Shown here: positions 38,893 to 47,633 of the stretch, one piece after another
How the letters are laid out: the number at the start of each line of letters is the position of its first letter
Position numbering within the stretch: the stretch's first letter is position 1
Source: Dactylosporangium aurantiacum
GTDB lineage: Bacteria > Actinomycetota > Actinomycetes > Mycobacteriales > Micromonosporaceae
Assembly: GCF_000716715.1 (NCBI RefSeq)
Contig: NZ_JNYJ01000052.1
Coordinates: forward strand, 1-64,000
Direction: 5' to 3'
DNA: 64,000 nt
Program-made: the position numbers and the translations under genes
The notes under the pieces: model-generated
What the model saw: the letters and a program-made list of their open reading frames with translations, nothing else
Database searches by the model: none
What the model was told of the DNA's origin: nothing

Positions 38893-39381
38893 GTGAGTAC
38901 CGAGAGCGCCTACGTCGACTACGTCTCGGCGCGGTTGCCGGCGTTGCAGCGAGCCGCGTACCTGTTGTGCGCGGGCGACGCGCACCGGGCCGACGACGTC
39001 GTGCAGGCCACCATCACCCGGCTGTACCAGCATTGGAAGCGGGTCTCACGGGCGGACAATCTCGACGCGTACGTGCACCGGATGCTCGTGCACGCCGCCG
39101 TTGACGAGCAGCGCTCCGCCTGGTCGCGGGTCGCGCTGTTCGCATCACCGGACGACGTGTCGGCCGCCGCGCCGCACGTCCAGGTCGACGAGCGCGACCG
39201 GCTCGTCGACGCGCTGCGCCGGCTACCGCCCCGCCAGCGGGCCGTGCTCGTGATGCGGTTCCTGCTCGACCGGCCCATCGACGAGGTGGCCGAGACGCTC
39301 AACTGCTCGGTCGGCACCGTCAAGAGCCAGTCGTCCCGCGGCCTCGAGGCGCTGCGCGGCCTGCTGACCAACAACCACTGA
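38893..39381 (+). CDS. SigE-family ECF RNA polymerase sigma factor
   Basis: 162 residues from GTG 38893, preferred because the promoter candidate would place the transcript start there; ATG 38887 would add two residues. Region 2 has LQRAAYLLCAGDAHRADDVV and LYQHWKRVSRADN. Region 4 has LPPRQRAVLVMRFLLDRPID and a VGTVKSQSSRGLEAL recognition helix. Followed 17 bases later by a single-helix membrane protein that is probably its anti-sigma factor. It is a close relative of the factor at 30460 in architecture and promoter layout. Confidence 0.9.
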   Translation: MSTESAYVDYVSARLPALQRAAYLLCAGDAHRADDVVQATITRLYQHWKRVSRADNLDAYVHRMLVHAAVDEQRSAWSRVALFASPDDVSAAAPHVQVDERDRLVDALRRLPPRQRAVLVMRFLLDRPIDEVAETLNCSVGTVKSQSSRGLEALRGLLTNNH

Positions 39382-39397
39382 CCGAAGGGAGTGCACC

Positions 39398-40645
39398 GTG
39401 AGCCATCTCGGCTTCGAGGACGACGATACCGCTGGCGGCGAACTGCGCGCGCTCATGCTCGCCGTCGACGTGCCGGCCAGCGGCGCGGACCTGCACCGGG
39501 CCATCACAGCCGGTCGCCGGGCCCGCCGGCGCTCGGCCCTGACAGGCGCCACCGCCGGGGTCGCGGTGCTCGCCGCGGTCGGCACGTTCGTCGCGTTCGG
39601 CCCGATGCGGGCCGGCCCGTCCCGCGTGGAGGGGCCACCGGCGAGCGCGGCACCGGTCCCGTCGCCCAGCGGCGGGGCGTCGGCATCCGCGGGCCCGCTT
39701 CCGGCGCTGTCGTCCCGGCCCCTCACTGATGCCAAGGGCGCGGTCGTGACCTGTCGCAGCACCGCGCTCGCGCTGCCGGCCGGCGCCGTCGACGGCTTCA
39801 CGACGTCGATCGATCCGACCGGGCGGCTCGTCGGCGGCCACGCCGGCAACGGGTCGCGGACGCCGGTCATCTGGCGCGACGGCCGACCCGAGGTCGTCCC
39901 GGGCGTCACCGGTCAGGTGCAGGACGTGGCGAGCGACGGCACCGCGGTCGGTTTCAGCGGCGACGAGGATGCCAAGGGCTGGCTCGTGCGCGGCGGTAAG
40001 GTGACCGTCCTCGCGCTACCGCCCGGCTACCGAACCGCCACCCCTGCGGCGGTCAACGCGTCCGGCGTCGCCGTCGGCCTGGTCGGCACGGGCCAGGGCG
40101 CGTTCGACGGCGTGCCGGCCCGATGGTCGGCCGACGGCACGGTGCACCTGCTCACGATCCCCGCCGGGATCGGCCGGCCGGAGCTCGGCTCGGACGCGCA
40201 GGACATCGCCGACGACGGTACCGTCGTCGGAACGGCGAACGGCGTGGCGATGCGGTGGTCCCCCGACGGCACCCCGCACCCGCTGGCGGTCGCCGTCAGC
40301 GGTAACTCGAACAGCCGCGCGCAGAGCATCGCCGGCCGCTACGCCTTCGGTGTCGAGAACGGCGCCGCGGTGCGCTGGGACCTGCAAACGGGCCAGGCCG
40401 TCGTACTTCGCCAGTCCGGCGCGTTCAGCTCCCGGGGCGGCACGCCGGGCGGGCGCGCCATCGTCAGCAGCGACGGCAGCGTCCCGTCGGTCCTGGTCGC
40501 CGAGGGCGGTGCGGCGGTCGCGCTCGAGGGCCCGAACCGCGAGACCGGCAGCCTCACCGGAATGTCCCTCGACGGCCGGATCATCGCGGGCAACCTCACC
40601 AGCGGCGCCACCAACCAGGCCGTCACCTGGACCTGCGGCGCTTGA
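39398..40645 (+). CDS. Membrane-anchored propeller protein, putative anti-sigma factor
   Basis: 415 residues from GTG 39398 with AAGGGAG upstream. Cytoplasmic N-terminus of about 45 residues (ELRALMLAVDVPASGADLHRA, then RRARRRS), one transmembrane helix (about 48-68) and a Pro/Ser-rich spacer. The extracytoplasmic domain is built of repeats such as DPTGRLVGGH, ASDGTAVGFS, NASGVAVGLV and ADDGTVVGTA, like HAF-type beta-propeller repeats. Position after the sigma gene and topology suggest a sensor/anti-sigma factor whose propeller reads an envelope signal. No zinc motif is seen. Confidence 0.75.
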   Translation: MSHLGFEDDDTAGGELRALMLAVDVPASGADLHRAITAGRRARRRSALTGATAGVAVLAAVGTFVAFGPMRAGPSRVEGPPASAAPVPSPSGGASASAGPLPALSSRPLTDAKGAVVTCRSTALALPAGAVDGFTTSIDPTGRLVGGHAGNGSRTPVIWRDGRPEVVPGVTGQVQDVASDGTAVGFSGDEDAKGWLVRGGKVTVLALPPGYRTATPAAVNASGVAVGLVGTGQGAFDGVPARWSADGTVHLLTIPAGIGRPELGSDAQDIADDGTVVGTANGVAMRWSPDGTPHPLAVAVSGNSNSRAQSIAGRYAFGVENGAAVRWDLQTGQAVVLRQSGAFSSRGGTPGGRAIVSSDGSVPSVLVAEGGAAVALEGPNRETGSLTGMSLDGRIIAGNLTSGATNQAVTWTCGA

Positions 40646-40659
40646 CGCAGCTACCGCCT

Positions 40660-40693
40660 CGCTGCGCCCCGGCCGAAGACCCGGGGCGCAGCG
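40660..40693 (+). terminator. Hairpin terminator of the sigma/propeller operon
   Basis: Perfect 13-bp inverted repeat (CGCTGCGCCCCGG and complement) with an 8-base loop, 15 bases after the stop. Confidence 0.8.
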
Positions 40694-40762
40694 GCCGGCG
40701 GAGAGGTTCCGGGCTGTCAGGGCTGACCGCTGTGTTCAGGCGCGTGAGCGGACCGGCGTGGC

Positions 40763-41257
40763 TTACGCGGCGGCCGGCTCGTGCGGCGGGTAGCAGAGCA
40801 TGACGGGGATGTCCGGCAGCCCCAGATCGCGCCGCACGACCTCGATGAACTGTTCGGCAGCGTGTTCGGCCGGCGAACGTGCGACTCGCCACTCTTCCCA
40901 GGCGTACCGCCTCAGCTGCGCGACGGCCACCAGCTTGTTGATCTCCACGTCGACCCCGTGAACCGCGGCCGCGACCGCGGGCGAGCCGTGGAACCAGACG
41001 GACACCACTGCCTGGTTGAAGTCGACGCCCAGGTCGAGCGCGCGCGCCAACGCCTCCTCCGAGCCGGCTGTACCGGGCTCCTGCAGCGCCAAGGAACGGT
41101 AGGCTTCACGTGACGCGTAGTACGCCGCGATGAAGCGCTCATAGACGCGCATCCGGTGATCTCGCCGCCACCGACGTGCCTCGACCCGGCTGTCCCAGAG
41201 CCGTCCGACGACCAGACCCAGCAAGGCGGCGACGGCGGCGATGACCGCAGATTGCAT
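40763..41257 (-). CDS. Small membrane-anchored helical protein, unknown function
   Basis: 164 residues from ATG 41257 with GGGAGG 6 bases upstream, an excellent start. N-terminal helix (about 4-20: VIAAVAALLGLVVGRLWDSR), then a charged helix (VEARRWRRDHRMRVYERFI) and a helical cytosolic domain with WHGSP-type aromatic residues near the middle. Not a recognised family. Its architecture recalls the protein at 2181-2792. It stands alone between the propeller operon, convergent, and an empty stretch. Confidence 0.65.
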   Translation of the reverse strand: MQSAVIAAVAALLGLVVGRLWDSRVEARRWRRDHRMRVYERFIAAYYASREAYRSLALQEPGTAGSEEALARALDLGVDFNQAVVSVWFHGSPAVAAAVHGVDVEINKLVAVAQLRRYAWEEWRVARSPAEHAAEQFIEVVRRDLGLPDIPVMLCYPPHEPAAA

Positions 41258-42086
41258 TGCAAGCCTCCCTTGTCCGGCTTCACAGTGTCGCAGTGACCGG
41301 CAACGACGCTCGCGCGTGGACGGCGCCGAGCATCGCGGCAGGCAGCGCGCCACCCCTGGTGCCAAGATCTGCTGGTGGGCGGGGTGGAGCCGGGACCGAC
41401 CGGGGCGTCGTCACCGGTGGCCATCCCAGTACGACTGCGTACGGGTCTCTCAGGACGTTGGCCGGACCAGCCCGGGAGCACTCCGCATCCGCCGGCCGAG
41501 CGAGCACCGTGGAGGTGGGCCGATGACGGCGGCCGAGACGCTTCATGTGCGTCGTTCGGGTTGCCCGTCTGCTAGGCGCATCAACAGGCGTAACCTCCAC
41601 CACCACACCGGGTCCCACCGTCACGGCTTTCACCAGCGCGGCGTCTGCTGGTGCGGCTTCCACCGCGGTGCGCGATCCGACCTCGATGACCGGCTCGGCC
41701 TTTTTGCGAGTCAGCCCGTTCCACGCCGATGACGCGGTTGACCCGACAGCCGAGCCGGCCGACGCCACCGCGGCGCCAGCCGATACCGCGGCCGAACCCA
41801 CGGCAGGGCATTGCCGCCTCGATGACATTCGGGCATCGACAGCGGACCCTGCCGCCAGCGGGGCAAGACGCAGCCTCGGTCCGAGTACCCCCTTCAAGCA
41901 GACGCCGTGCGCACGCGGAGTTGCCAGCAAGTTCGCGTGGCGCTGAGTGACACCCCTCGACCCGTGACGATTCGTCCCACGGCGGCCATGGTGGAGGGTC
42001 GCCGTGGATCTGTCCCTGCTGGGCGCGATCGGCCACCAGCTCCCGGCCGGGCCGACGCTGGGCCCGGGACGGTTGACGGCTCGGGT
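41258..42086. other. Long intergenic stretch, no supported gene
   Basis: About 830 bases. Several frames stay open on both strands, as expected at this GC, but they are low-complexity Ala/Arg/Pro sequences without ribosome-binding sites or family motifs. It may contain the remains of a lost element. Confidence 0.45.
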
Positions 42087-43058
42087 TCAGGCGGCGGGTG
42101 CGGCGCCGGCGGTCAGGCGGGCGATGCGCTCGGGGGCCGGCCAGCGCACGTCGTACGCCCAGCCGAGCTTCTCGAAGATCCAGATGAGCCGGGCCGAGAT
42201 GTCGATCTGGCCGGGTTTGACGCCGTGCCGGGCGGAGGTCGGGTCGGCGTGGTGCAGGTTGTGCCACGACTCGCCCATGCTGAGGACGGCGAGCGGCCAG
42301 AAGTTCGCGGACCGGTCCCGGGCGGCGAACGGCCGATCGCCGATCATGTGGCAGACCGAGTTGACCGACCAGGTGACGTGGTGCAGCAGCGCGACCCGGG
42401 CCAGCCCGGCCCAGACGAACGCGGTCACCGCGCCCCACCACGACCAGGTGATCAGCCCGCCCATCACGGCCGGCGCGGCGAGGGTGACGGCCGTCCACAG
42501 CCCGAACTGGCGGTGGACGCGGCACAGGGCCGGGTCGGCGAGCAGGTCCTTGGCGAAACGCCGCTGGTTGGTCAGGTCCCGGTCGAGGACCCAGCCGACG
42601 TGGGCGTGCCAGAAGCCGCGGGCGACGGCGACCGGCGACGTGCCGTACCGCCAGGGCGAGTGAGGGTCGCCCTCGGCGTCGGAGAACGCGTGGTGGCGGC
42701 GGTGGTCGGCGACCCAGTGCAGGATCGGGCCCTGCACGGCCATGCTGCCCGCGACGGCGAGCGCGATCCGCAGCGGTCGTTTCGCCTTGAACGAACGGTG
42801 CGTGAAGTACCGGTGGTAGCCGACCGTCGCGCCGAGGCAGGTGACCGTGTACCAGAAGGCGGCGAGGCCCACGTCCACCCAGCTCAGACCCCAGCCCCAC
42901 GCGTACGGCACGGCGAGCACCAGGGCCAGCAACGGCACGATGACGAAGGCGAGGACGCCGATCTGCGCGGCGAGAGGTCGCCTGCCGCCGAGGAGCGCGA
43001 GGTGCGCACCCCCGCCCGGCGGGTCGGCGTCGCGTGCGGGGGCGTCAGCGGTGGTCAT
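42087..43058 (-). CDS. Acyl-CoA/acyl-lipid desaturase (membrane di-iron)
   Basis: 323 residues from ATG 43058. The three histidine boxes of delta-9-type desaturases are intact: HRYFTH, HRRHH and HNLHH, spaced between about four membrane helices (AAFWYTVTCLGATVGYH region and WTAVTLAAPAVMGGLI region). WSVNSVCHM and the C-terminal DISARLIWIFEKLGW fit the stearoyl-CoA desaturase group. It introduces a cis double bond in fatty acids to adjust membrane fluidity, using ferredoxin or a reductase not encoded here. Confidence 0.93.
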   Translation of the reverse strand: MTTADAPARDADPPGGGAHLALLGGRRPLAAQIGVLAFVIVPLLALVLAVPYAWGWGLSWVDVGLAAFWYTVTCLGATVGYHRYFTHRSFKAKRPLRIALAVAGSMAVQGPILHWVADHRRHHAFSDAEGDPHSPWRYGTSPVAVARGFWHAHVGWVLDRDLTNQRRFAKDLLADPALCRVHRQFGLWTAVTLAAPAVMGGLITWSWWGAVTAFVWAGLARVALLHHVTWSVNSVCHMIGDRPFAARDRSANFWPLAVLSMGESWHNLHHADPTSARHGVKPGQIDISARLIWIFEKLGWAYDVRWPAPERIARLTAGAAPAA

Positions 43059-43483
43059 GGTCAGCTCCGTCTCGGCCGCAGGGCGCCGGTGTGCGTTTCG
43101 CCAGACGCTAGCCGGCCCGTGCGGATGACGGTTCGCATCCGGACGAACGACGCATCACCAGTCGATGAACCGCGCTGCGATGCATCGACGGTCACGCGAT
43201 CTGCCGCACCACGGCGCGCATGGACGACAGCCACCTCGCCCTCCGCTGATGGCCGTCCTCAGGTGCCCGCCCTCACCCGCTGGGCGCTCGCCCGGCGGCC
43301 CATCGAAGGCCTGACCGCGCCGGCATCACAGGGGTGACGGGCGACTACCTGCTGGCCGGAAGTGCGGCCCCCGGTTGGCGGGCCCGGATGACGGATGGTG
43401 GCGGCGATGAGCACGGCCGCTCGCGACCGAAGACTTGGGGCGCACGGTCCTGATCCCCGGCTTGTTGTGGAGGCCTTTTCATC
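43059..43483. other. Intergenic region between desaturase and MFS genes
   Basis: About 425 bases of divergent promoter space. No gene is supported. A short imperfect dyad (CGGATG...CATCCG near 43120-43140) could be an operator for the desaturase. Confidence 0.4.
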
Positions 43484-45157
43484 GTGGGTGCGCAGACTGC
43501 GGCGTTGGAAGTGTCGGGCTCGACGGCGTCCGCCTGGGCGCCGCTGCGGTCCGGTGCGTTCCGCGCGGTGTGGCTGATGACCCTTGCCGTCAACATCGGC
43601 AACTGGATGCAGGCGGTCGGCGCGCAATGGCTCATCGTCGGCGCGCCGCAGGCCGATGTCCTGATCGCCCTGCAGCAGGCCGCCGGCATGCTGCCGATGC
43701 TGCTGGTGGCCGTGCCGGCCGGCGTGATGGCGGACATCCTGGACCGCCGGCGGCTCATCATCGGCGTGCAGCTGTGCACGGTGGCGATCTGCCTGGGGCT
43801 GACGATGATGACCGTCGACGGCACCGTGCAGCCCGGGTGGCTGCTGATGATGCAGTTCGCCCTCGGCGTCAGCGTGGCGTTGAGCGTGCCCGCGCTCGGC
43901 GCGCTCACCCCGGACCTGGTCCCGGGATCGCAGCTGACGCAGGCGTCGGCGCTCGGCTCCATCAGCATGAACGTGTCACGAGCGGTCGGCCCGGCCATCG
44001 CCGGGCTGCTCATCCCGCGGATGGGACCGGCCTCGGTCTTCGCGGCCGACGGCCTGGCCGTCGCGATGTTCGTCGCGGTCATGCTCCGGCTCCGTTTGGC
44101 CCACCGGCCCGCCACCCGCCGCCCCGAGCGCTTCTCCACCGGTCTGCGCGCCGGCGCCCGGTACGTGCGACACGCACCCGTCGTGCAGCGGATCATGCTG
44201 CATGCGCTGCTCTTCCTGCTGCCGGCGTCGGCCCTGTGGGCGCTGCTGCCGGTGTTCGCGAGCCGGCACCTGCACCTGAGCGTGGTGGGGTACGGCATCC
44301 TGCTCGGTGCGCTGGGCGCCGGGGCGGTCCTCGGCGCGCTGCTGCAGCCGCGGCTGCGTGCCGCGCTGTGCGGCAGGCGCATCGCGCTGGCGGCCGGCGC
44401 CACGTACGTGTGCGCGATGCTGGTCCTCGCGTGCGTGCGGCAGCCGGTCGTGGTCGCGGCCGCGCTGATCCCGGCCGGCGTCGCGTGGGTGGTCGCGCTC
44501 GCCCACGTCAACGCCGAGGTCCAGAACGTGCTGCCGGCCTGGGTGCGGGCCCGGGGACTCGCCGTGTACCAGGTCGTCATCTTCGGTGGCCAGGGCGTCG
44601 GCGCGCTCGCCTGGGGCTTCTGCAGCAGCCAGGTCGGGACCCGGTGGACGTTCGTGGCGGCCGCCGGCTGCCTGGCGGCCGGGGTCCGGGCGGCGTGGCG
44701 CCGGCCGCTGCACGACACGACGCAGATGAGCCACCACCCGGCGACGATGTGGCCGGAGCACCCCGCGGTGGAGGTCGAGCCCCACCCGGACGCCGGTCCG
44801 GTCCTCGTGGTGTGCAAGTACCAGGTGGCGAAGACGGACGAGGAGGCGTTCGTCGCCGCGATGCGCGACGTGGGCCGCTCCAGGCAGCGCACCGGAGCGA
44901 ACGACTGGCGCCTGTCGCGGCCGCTGGGCACGGCGGGGGAGTTCGTGGAGACCTACGCGCTGCTGTCCTGGGACGAGCACCAGCGCCACATCCACGACCG
45001 CAACACCGCCTGGGAGAAGTCGTTGCAGGACCGTGCGGCGTCCCTCGCGGCCGGCCCGCCCCGCGTCGAGCGGTTCGTCGCCCCGGCCGCCGACCTCCAC
45101 CGCTGCGGCGCGGGCGCCGCCGGGCACGCACCCGACCTGGTCACCGCCGCCGGCTGA
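43484..45157 (+). CDS. MFS_3-family exporter with C-terminal ABM-like domain
   Basis: 557 residues. Twelve-helix major-facilitator core of the EntS/MFS_3 type: FRAVWLMTLAVNIGNWMQAVGAQWLI at the N-terminus and the PDLVPGSQLTQASALGSISMNV motif before helix 5. About 110 C-terminal residues form a dimeric alpha/beta-barrel-like domain (VCKYQVAKTDEEAFVAAM and SWDEHQRHI), as in the long subgroup of this family. Likely a drug or siderophore exporter; the ligand is unknown. GTG 43484 is the start. It is convergent with the large sensor kinase. Confidence 0.9.
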   Translation: MGAQTAALEVSGSTASAWAPLRSGAFRAVWLMTLAVNIGNWMQAVGAQWLIVGAPQADVLIALQQAAGMLPMLLVAVPAGVMADILDRRRLIIGVQLCTVAICLGLTMMTVDGTVQPGWLLMMQFALGVSVALSVPALGALTPDLVPGSQLTQASALGSISMNVSRAVGPAIAGLLIPRMGPASVFAADGLAVAMFVAVMLRLRLAHRPATRRPERFSTGLRAGARYVRHAPVVQRIMLHALLFLLPASALWALLPVFASRHLHLSVVGYGILLGALGAGAVLGALLQPRLRAALCGRRIALAAGATYVCAMLVLACVRQPVVVAAALIPAGVAWVVALAHVNAEVQNVLPAWVRARGLAVYQVVIFGGQGVGALAWGFCSSQVGTRWTFVAAAGCLAAGVRAAWRRPLHDTTQMSHHPATMWPEHPAVEVEPHPDAGPVLVVCKYQVAKTDEEAFVAAMRDVGRSRQRTGANDWRLSRPLGTAGEFVETYALLSWDEHQRHIHDRNTAWEKSLQDRAASLAAGPPRVERFVAPAADLHRCGAGAAGHAPDLVTAAG

Positions 45158-45194
45158 CCCCGGCGGCGGTGACCCGGTGCGGCCCCGGGGCCGC
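45142..45194. terminator. Double hairpin between convergent genes
   Basis: CACCGCCGCCGG-CTGACC-CCGGCGGCGGTG (45142-45171) overlaps the MFS stop codon, followed by GCGGCCCCGGGGCCGC (45179-45194), ending 3 bases from the convergent kinase gene. Likely a bidirectional terminator. Confidence 0.7.
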
Positions 45195-45197
45195 GCG

Positions 45198-47048
45198 TCA
45201 GCCGGCGGACGCGCCGTCGATGTCGGTCGGCAGCGTGGCGACCAGTGTCGTCCCGGCACCTGCCGGACTCGAGATCCGCAGGTGTCCGCCGAGTGCCTCG
45301 ACCCGGTCGACGAGGCCGACGAGTCCCGAGCCGAGGGCCGGGTCGGCGTCACCGACACCGTCGTCGCGGACGGTGAGCACGAGGACCTCACGCGCCGTGT
45401 CGTCCTCGACGGTGCTGTCGACGTCCACGTCGATCGAGGAGGCGTGGGCGTGCTTGGCCGCGTTCGTCAGCGCCTCGGACACGACGTAGTACGCGGCGGC
45501 CTCGACGCTGCTGGGCAGCTGGCGGCGCGGACCTGCGTGGACCGTGGTCGGGACGGGGCTGCGGCGGGCGAGTGCCTTCAGGGCGGGTGTCAGGCCGCCC
45601 TGGGAGAGGATGGCCGGGTGGAGGCCCCGGGAGATCTCCTGCAGCTCCTTGAACGCGTCGGCCAGGCCCTCCGCCGTGCGGCCGAGCCGCGTCTTGACCT
45701 CGTCCGGTTCGCCCGGCAGCAGCGCCTCGGCCGCGCGCAGCTCCAGGCTGAGTGCCACCAGGCGCTGCTGGACGCCGTCGTGCAGGTCGCGTTCGACCCG
45801 GCGGCGGGCCTCGTCGGCGGCCAGGACGATCCGGGCCCGCGAGGCGTCGAGCTGCGCCCGGCTCTCGGCATTCGCGACCGCGGTACCGACGAGCTCGGCG
45901 AACTCCGCCAGCCGCGCCTCGGTGTCCGGTGGCGCCGGTTCGCGCCGGCTCCACAGGACGACGAGCGCGCCCCACACCCGGCGCTCGACCATGATCGGTG
46001 TGGCGACCGACGTGTGGAACCCTTCTTTGCGTGCCAGGTCGGCGAGCGGGCCGCTGCGATCGTCGTAGCTGTCGACGCGGGCCGGGCGGGCGGTGCGCAG
46101 CACCACCTCCGTGATGCCGCCGGCGGTGGAGAACTGCCGGCCCCGCAGCGGCTCGATGCCGGGTTTGCTGTACTCGGCGATCATGCTGACGATGTCGGCG
46201 CCCTCGTGGCGGATCAGCCTTGTGGCGTCCGCCTCCAGCAGCGCCGCGGTCTCGGCGGCGACCGCGGCGACGACGTCGGCCGGCGGCGCGCCGTGGGCGA
46301 CGAGCACCGCGACCCGCCGCAGGCTCGCCTGTTCCGTCGCGAGCTCGTGCAGCGAGTTGGCCATCGCCTCCCGCTTGGTCGCGGCCTGCAGCAGGATCTC
46401 CAGCTGCGGCACCACCCGTTCGCGCAGCCGCCGCAGGACGGGCTCCGGCAGGTCGGCGGGGATGAGCAGGGTGCCGGTCTGCGAGCCGTACCGCAGCGGG
46501 AGCGCCACTCCGCGCTCCTGCGCCGGGACGGTGTCGCGTTCGATCGCCGCGAACGGCAGCCGCAGCGTCGCCGCGAGCCGGTGGGAAGCCTCCGCCAGGA
46601 CCGCGCGCAGATCGTGCACGACCAGCGTCAGGCGGGCCAGCCCGCCGAAGAGGTCGGCCTCCTCGCGGCGTTCGACCGACTCGACCGCTCGAACGCGGGC
46701 CAGTTCCGCCAGGACGCTGGCCGTCACCGCCGCGACGAGGAACGCCACGAGCTCCGCCCACTCCTGCGTCTGTGTGATGTCGAGGTGCCGTACGGGCGGC
46801 ACGTAGCTGATGTTGTAGGCCGCGACGCTCACGACCGCCATCGCCACCGCCATCCGCACGCCCCAGATCGTGGAGATCGCCAGCACGCCGAGCAGGAAGA
46901 ACACCATGAGCGCGTCCCGGGACGCGATGTGCCCGAGCAGATGGACCAGGAGCATCTCGGCCATGACGAGCAGCGCGCCGACCGCGATCCCCATCGGCAG
47001 CGGCGGTGGCGTCGGCCGCAGCAGCCGGGCCGCCAGGCGTACCAGCAT
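45198..47048 (-). CDS. DUF4118/GAF sensor histidine kinase
   Basis: 616 residues from ATG 47048; GTG 47051 is equally placed behind GGAGAGGG. Four N-terminal helices match the KdpD-like DUF4118 sensor (AVGALLVMAEMLLVHLLGHI region, then GVRMAVAMAVVSVAAYNISYV). A GAF domain occupies about 235-400 (ATPIMVERRVWGALVVLWSR). HisKA_3 has H423 in ERDLHDGVQQRL, followed by HATPase_c with EALTNAAKHAHASS and DDGVGD. No response regulator gene is adjacent, so it is an orphan kinase here. Confidence 0.92.
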   Translation of the reverse strand: MLVRLAARLLRPTPPPLPMGIAVGALLVMAEMLLVHLLGHIASRDALMVFFLLGVLAISTIWGVRMAVAMAVVSVAAYNISYVPPVRHLDITQTQEWAELVAFLVAAVTASVLAELARVRAVESVERREEADLFGGLARLTLVVHDLRAVLAEASHRLAATLRLPFAAIERDTVPAQERGVALPLRYGSQTGTLLIPADLPEPVLRRLRERVVPQLEILLQAATKREAMANSLHELATEQASLRRVAVLVAHGAPPADVVAAVAAETAALLEADATRLIRHEGADIVSMIAEYSKPGIEPLRGRQFSTAGGITEVVLRTARPARVDSYDDRSGPLADLARKEGFHTSVATPIMVERRVWGALVVLWSRREPAPPDTEARLAEFAELVGTAVANAESRAQLDASRARIVLAADEARRRVERDLHDGVQQRLVALSLELRAAEALLPGEPDEVKTRLGRTAEGLADAFKELQEISRGLHPAILSQGGLTPALKALARRSPVPTTVHAGPRRQLPSSVEAAAYYVVSEALTNAAKHAHASSIDVDVDSTVEDDTAREVLVLTVRDDGVGDADPALGSGLVGLVDRVEALGGHLRISSPAGAGTTLVATLPTDIDGASAG

Positions 47049-47198
47049 CACCGAACCCTCTCCCAGCCCCGGGATGAGGCCGTCGTACCCACCCCGATCG
47101 CCACCATGTCGGCCACCGCAGGTCACGCTATGCCGCTCACCCGGGGCGATCGGGCGAGGCGAAGGGTGACAACCAACCGGTCGACGAGCCGGCGGTGG

Positions 47199-47633
47199 CT
47201 ACGGGTGGATCGTGGTGCTGTCCCGGTCCCGCCCGGGCTGGTGCGGTAGCCCGGCGAGGTGCAGCGCGGCGGCGACGGCGTCGGCCGCGTCGGGGCTGTG
47301 GTGGAGCTCCAGGTCGCTGTGCAGGGTGCCGCCGGCGTCGAATCCCTGGTCGGCGTGGGCGGTCCAGAAGACGTACGAGCCGAGGCCGTCCGGGCACTGC
47401 CGGCGCGCGAGCGCCGAGATGGCCAGGCGCGCCCGGTCGGCGTCCTCACCCCAGGCCGGCACCACGATGATCCCGTAGTGGCGGAGGTTGGCGACGGCCA
47501 GGTCGAGCCGGCGCCGGTGGGTCGCGGCGAGCAGCCAGCAGGGTGGCGGGGCGCCTTGTCCGGGTGCCGGTTGGAAATGGCACACGGCCGGCGGTGTCGC
47601 TGTCTGCGCCCCGCCGGGCGTCCGGGTGATCAC
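47199..47633 (-). CDS. Hypothetical protein translationally coupled to isocitrate dehydrogenase
   Basis: 144 residues from GTG 47633, whose GTGA overlaps the dehydrogenase stop, a classic coupling junction. The first 30 residues are Pro/Ala-rich; then a compact alpha/beta domain follows with LDLAVANLRHYGIIVVPAWG, then DRARLAISALARRQ and SYVFWTAHADQGFDAGGTLH. I recognise no family. The coupling suggests co-expression with the dehydrogenase, but a metabolic link is not shown. Confidence 0.6.
   Translation of the reverse strand: MITRTPGGAQTATPPAVCHFQPAPGQGAPPPCWLLAATHRRRLDLAVANLRHYGIIVVPAWGEDADRARLAISALARRQCPDGLGSYVFWTAHADQGFDAGGTLHSDLELHHSPDAADAVAAALHLAGLPHQPGRDRDSTTIHP

Noticed and set aside
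41258..42086. Possible gene in the long gap before the desaturase
   Set aside because: Open frames on both strands have no ribosome-binding site, no motif and low-complexity composition.
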